The notes below the pieces were generated by a model. It did no database searches. It saw only the letters and a list, made by a program, of their open reading frames with translations, and was not told the origin of the DNA. Shown piece by piece: positions 6,068 through 8,069 of a stretch of DNA of 8,069 nucleotides. The DNA comes from Bacillota bacterium (GTDB lineage: Bacteria; Bacillota; Clostridia; Christensenellales; Aristaeellaceae). Location of the stretch: contig JAEYAR010000153.1 of the NCBI GenBank assembly GCA_023404715.1, forward strand, positions 1-8,069, given 5' to 3'. How positions within the stretch are numbered: position 1 is the stretch's first letter; each line of letters opens with the position of its first letter. Both the position numbers and the translations under genes were made by a program.

Positions 6068-6359
6068 TCATTTACAGACTGTAATGAATTACTTCGCGCT
6101 GTACTTGCCGTGTCCCCTCTGTTTGAACTATCCGGAATTTCCGGATGGTTGATTCCTCCATCAACTCCTGGTCAGCATAGATTTTTTGAATGTGCTCATT
6201 GATGGTGCGCACATCCACATTATATAAGGACGCAAGCATTTTTTGCGTAAGCCATATGTTTTCATCCTCATAGCGCATTTCTATGCCGCTATCGCCCGTT
6301 GATGCTACATAGGTCAGGTATTCAGCGGCGCTGGAATGAATAGTTTCATCTTTTGTTAC
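6060..6359 (-). pseudogene. 5' fragment of a RhuM-family gene
   Basis: The frame from 6359 reads VTKDETIHSSAAEYLTYVAS, then GIEMRYEDENIWLTQKML, ASLYNVDVRTINEHIQKIYA and EGTRQVQREVIHYSL, the typical N-terminal part of RhuM (virulence RhuM family) proteins, which are usually about 330 residues. The codon where the family normally has its start is GTA here, so the start appears lost; a TTG at 6419 is in frame but unsupported. After HYSL comes an in-frame TAA (6072-6074), then MIIA, the expected family continuation, so the TAA looks like a nonsense mutation. Similarity then stops and type III Res sequence begins. RhuM genes are often found beside restriction-modification loci; their function is poorly known. 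Confidence 0.7.
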
Positions 6360-6366
6360 CCTCGTT

Positions 6367-6435
6367 TCAGAATCCTTTTTTGGGGTTTGGAGATTCGCAA
6401 CCCTGCACTGTTTCTGCAATATCTTCGAGACCGCA
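6367..6435 (-). pseudogene. C-terminal tail of an unidentified gene upstream of the RhuM remnant
   Basis: On the minus strand a frame reads ...EDIAETVQGCESPNPKKGF and stops at TGA (6367-6369), 7 nt before the expected RhuM start codon position. The spacing is that of genes in one operon. Further upstream the frame runs into the antisense of the transposase fragment, so the rest of the gene has been lost. I cannot identify the family. It could be chance, since only about 20 codons remain. Confidence 0.3.
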
Positions 6436-6724
6436 GTCTAAGGCCAGAATCGTCAACGAGACGCTTCGGCCGTTGACAGATGAGAAGAGGCAGGGCGTCT
6501 TCATAATAGACGACACCCTGTACAGCCGGACGGGATACAAGAAGACAGAGCTGTGCTCACGGGTATTCGACCATGCCTATATGAAATATCGGAAGGGGTT
6601 CCGTCTGCTGACGCTGGGCTGGTCGGACGGCAGCAGCTTTATGCACATCAACAGTTATCTGCCGGCCTCGCCAAACGAGCAACATATTCTGGGGACAACC
6701 ACATTCCATCAAGCAGATCTATAG
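6430..6724 (+). pseudogene. Fragment of an IS4-like DDE transposase
   Basis: The plus-strand frame reads ARIVNETLRPLTDEKRQ, VFIIDDTLYSRTGYKKTEL, SRVFDHAYMKY and KGFRLLTLGWSDGSSF, ending at TAG (6722-6724) after NEQHILG. These blocks match the segment around the first catalytic Asp (the IIDD pair at 6509-6514) in IS4-like transposases of Bacillota, which are usually about 400-470 residues. Only about 95 residues remain: the N-terminal part and the regions with the second Asp and the Glu are missing. I see no terminal inverted repeats or target duplication, so the element is dead and its ends are lost. The left boundary is uncertain to within about 20 bases. It is evidence that an insertion sequence helped break up this locus. 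Confidence 0.75.
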
Positions 6725-6957
6725 CCCAACCGCAAGCGTCCCCTCCAGAAAATCTGATACCCTGCTTATTTCTCGAATAACACTTTTAAGCAATCTTGCG
6801 GCTGATGCAGAATGCGCACAATGATGTAGGACGCCGTCGCACAGTACGAACGCGCGCTCACACAGGCGAGCGACAAGCTGCAGGGGTAAAAACGAAAACA
6901 GGGGACTCGGCCAGTTTGTGAAGAATGCAAACCGCAGGATGGAAGCAAAATTCTTGC
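6725..6957. other. Non-coding or degraded stretch
   Basis: No credible complete gene is present on either strand. Apart from the possible toxin tail at 6766-6834, I see no recognisable protein similarity, repeat or promoter here. It probably belongs to the same decayed island as 5870-6724. Confidence 0.5.
6766..6834 (-). pseudogene. Possible C-terminal tail of a RelE/ParE-type toxin
   Basis: The minus-strand frame ends ...SYIIVRILHQPQDCLKVLFEK and then TAA (6766-6768). RelE/ParE-superfamily toxins often end with a beta strand and helix of the form I-I-V-R-I-L-H-x-x-x-D. The part before this is not recognisable in any frame, so at most about 22 codons survive. No antitoxin gene is visible. 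This is a weak call from a short motif. Confidence 0.3.
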
Positions 6958-6991
6958 ATAAAAGGAGCCTACCCTTTCGGATAAGCTCCTT
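6958..6991 (-). terminator. Intrinsic terminator of the GGGtGRT operon
   Basis: Read on the minus strand, AAGGAGCTTATCC and GGGTAGGCTCCTT form a 13-bp stem closed by a GAAA tetraloop and followed by further T residues. Two of the pairs are G-U wobbles that form only in minus-strand RNA (they are C-A mismatches in plus-strand RNA), so it serves the gene ending at 7006, 14 nt upstream. Confidence 0.9.
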
Positions 6992-7005
6992 GATTTGCAG
7001 ATTGA

Positions 7006-8022
7006 TTACTTCTGCGCTTCCTCGACCGCCACAGCCACAGCCACGGTCGCGCCGACCATGGGGTTATTGCCCATGCCGATCAGGCCCATCATTTCCACGT
7101 GCGCCGGCACGGAGGAGCTGCCCGCGAACTGCGCGTCGGAATGCATGCGGCCCATGGTATCGGTCATGCCGTAAGAGGCGGGGCCGGCAGCCATGTTGTC
7201 CGGGTGCAGCGTGCGGCCCGTGCCGCCGCCGGAGGCGACGGAGAAGTACTGCTTGCCGCCCTCCCAGCATTCCTTCTTGTAGGTGCCCGCGACCGGATGC
7301 TGGAAGCGGGTCGGGTTGGTGGAGTTGCCGGTGATGGAAACGTCCACGCCCTCATGCCACATGATGGCCACGCCCTCGCGGACGTCGTCCGCGCCGTAGC
7401 AACGAACCTTCGCGCGCTCGCCGTTCGAATAGGCCGTCTCGCTCACGATGCTCAGCGCATGGTCTTCCTTCACGTCGGCGGAAAGGTAATCGTACTTCGT
7501 CTGCACATAGGTAAAACCGTTGATGCGCGAGATGATCATCGCGGCGTCCTTGCCCAAGCCGTTGAGGATGACGCGCAGCGGGTTCTTGCGCACCTTATTG
7601 GCGTTGCGGGCGATGCCGATGGCGCCCTCGGCCGCGGCGAAGGACTCGTGGCCCGCCAGGAAGGCGAAGCACTCGGTCTTTTCGTCGAGCAGCATGGCGC
7701 CCAGGTTGCCGTGGCCCAGGCCCACCTGGCGCTGGTCGGCCACAGAGCCGGGGATGCAGAAGGCCTGCAGGCCCTCGCCCATGCACTTGGCGGCCTCAGC
7801 GGCGGTCTTGACGCCCTTCTTCAGGGCGATCGCCGCGCCCAGCTCGTACGCCCACTTGGCGTTCTCAAAGGCGATGGGCTGAATGCCCTCCACGATCTTA
7901 TAGGCATCGACGCCCTTGGAATTGTTATAGGCCTTCAGCTCCTCAAAATCCTTGAAGCCGTACTTCTCGAGGACAGGCTGGAGCTGGGGCATGCGACGTT
8001 CATAACCTTCAAACAGAGCCAT
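7006..8022 (-). CDS. GGGtGRT-family protein
   Basis: A 338-residue protein, close to the usual family length. The name-giving motif GGGTGRT is at residues 265-271, followed by LHPDNMAAGPASYGMTD and later GRMHSDAQFAGSSSVPAHVE and IGMGNNPMVGATVAVAVAVEE. The N-terminal half contains PGSVADQRQVGLGHGNL (91-107) and LAGHESFAAAEGAIG (122-136). The family (Pfam GGGtGRT protein) is found mostly in anaerobic bacteria and archaea and has no established biochemical role that I can name. The glycine-rich motif suggests nucleotide or cofactor binding, which is inference only. No signal peptide or membrane helix is visible, so it is probably cytoplasmic. The ATG at 8022 is chosen because AGGAGGTG (8031-8038) lies 8 nt upstream; an in-frame GTG at 8064 would overlap the upstream gene. 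That gene ends 17 nt before this start, so the two are cotranscribed, and a strong terminator follows. The gene is much richer in G/C than the left of the window. Confidence 0.9.
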   Translation of the reverse strand: MALFEGYERRMPQLQPVLEKYGFKDFEELKAYNNSKGVDAYKIVEGIQPIAFENAKWAYELGAAIALKKGVKTAAEAAKCMGEGLQAFCIPGSVADQRQVGLGHGNLGAMLLDEKTECFAFLAGHESFAAAEGAIGIARNANKVRKNPLRVILNGLGKDAAMIISRINGFTYVQTKYDYLSADVKEDHALSIVSETAYSNGERAKVRCYGADDVREGVAIMWHEGVDVSITGNSTNPTRFQHPVAGTYKKECWEGGKQYFSVASGGGTGRTLHPDNMAAGPASYGMTDTMGRMHSDAQFAGSSSVPAHVEMMGLIGMGNNPMVGATVAVAVAVEEAQK

Positions 8023-8039
8023 TTCCTGCACACCTCCTA

Positions 8040-8069
8040 TTACTGCTTGCGCGGGTCGATCCACTTGAC
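8040..8069 (-). CDS. C-terminal end of an unidentified gene upstream of the GGGtGRT gene
   Basis: The last nine codons on the minus strand read VKWIDPRKQ and end with TAA at 8040-8042. The 17-nt gap to the next gene contains that gene's ribosome binding site, the usual arrangement within an operon. From memory, GGGtGRT genes can lie next to an iron-sulfur cluster assembly scaffold (NifU-like) gene, and this tail could belong to one, but nine residues cannot show it. Confidence 0.55.
   Translation of the reverse strand, partial: VKWIDPRKQ

Noticed and set aside
6918..7334. Plus-strand open frame of 138 codons opposite the GGGtGRT gene
   Set aside because: It is antisense to a conserved gene, is extremely Arg/Pro/Cys-rich as expected from the shadow of a G/C-rich gene, and has no ribosome binding site.
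7520..7882. Plus-strand open frame of 120 codons opposite the GGGtGRT gene
   Set aside because: It lies wholly within a strongly conserved gene on the other strand and resembles no family I know.
8023..8064. GTG at 8064 as the start of the GGGtGRT protein
   Set aside because: It would overlap the end of the upstream gene, adds residues unlike the family, and the strong AGGAGGTG site points to the ATG at 8022.
1..8069. CRISPR array, tRNA, rRNA or riboswitch
   Set aside because: No regularly spaced repeats, cloverleaf-like structures or known riboswitch cores were seen on either strand.

Overview
The window looks like chromosomal DNA of an anaerobic Bacillota (Clostridia-type, probably gut-associated) bacterium. 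The pointers are AGGAGG-type ribosome binding sites, a near-consensus sigma-A promoter, a GGGtGRT-family protein (known mainly from anaerobes), a decarboxylase very like the gut Clostridia tryptophan decarboxylases, and a LacI regulator, sulfatase and sugar-binding-protein cluster. No rRNA, tRNA or CRISPR array is visible, so the genus cannot be fixed.

Region 1 (1-3192, minus strand, visibly A/T-richer than the rest) is a catabolic operon read right to left: a LacI-family regulator (2120-3127), a Cys-type sulfatase (520-2061) and the N-terminal third of an extracellular solute-binding protein running off the left edge (1-472). A TTGACA-17-TATAGT promoter precedes the regulator. A LacI-type palindrome centred on CATCGATG overlaps its start point, and a second copy, identical at 13 of 14 positions, lies about 1.05 kb away between regulator and sulfatase. 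I infer an autoregulated system for capture and desulfation of a sulfated carbohydrate.

Region 2 (3317-5871) is a divergent pair: a LysR-family regulator (minus) and a PLP-dependent aromatic amino acid decarboxylase (plus). A perfect 9-3-9 palindrome (4260-4280) sits between them over the predicted -35 element of the decarboxylase promoter. The regulator probably senses a precursor or product and controls production of an aromatic amine such as tryptamine or phenethylamine. A long hairpin 9 nt after the decarboxylase stop is its likely terminator.

Region 3 (about 5870-6960) is a graveyard of gene fragments: an internal piece of a type III restriction endonuclease fused to the 5' part of a RhuM-family gene, the last codons of an unidentified gene, a piece of an IS4-like DDE transposase, and a possible RelE/ParE-type toxin tail. 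It looks like a defence island that decayed by deletion and IS insertion.

Region 4 (6958-8069, minus strand, strongly G/C-rich) has a complete GGGtGRT-family gene followed by a clear intrinsic terminator and preceded, 17 nt away, by the last nine codons of another gene in the same operon.

The least explained items are the paired LacI operators, the LysR/decarboxylase palindrome, the sulfatase with Asp in place of a conserved active-site His, and the conserved but functionally obscure GGGtGRT protein. I found no convincing new multi-gene system.
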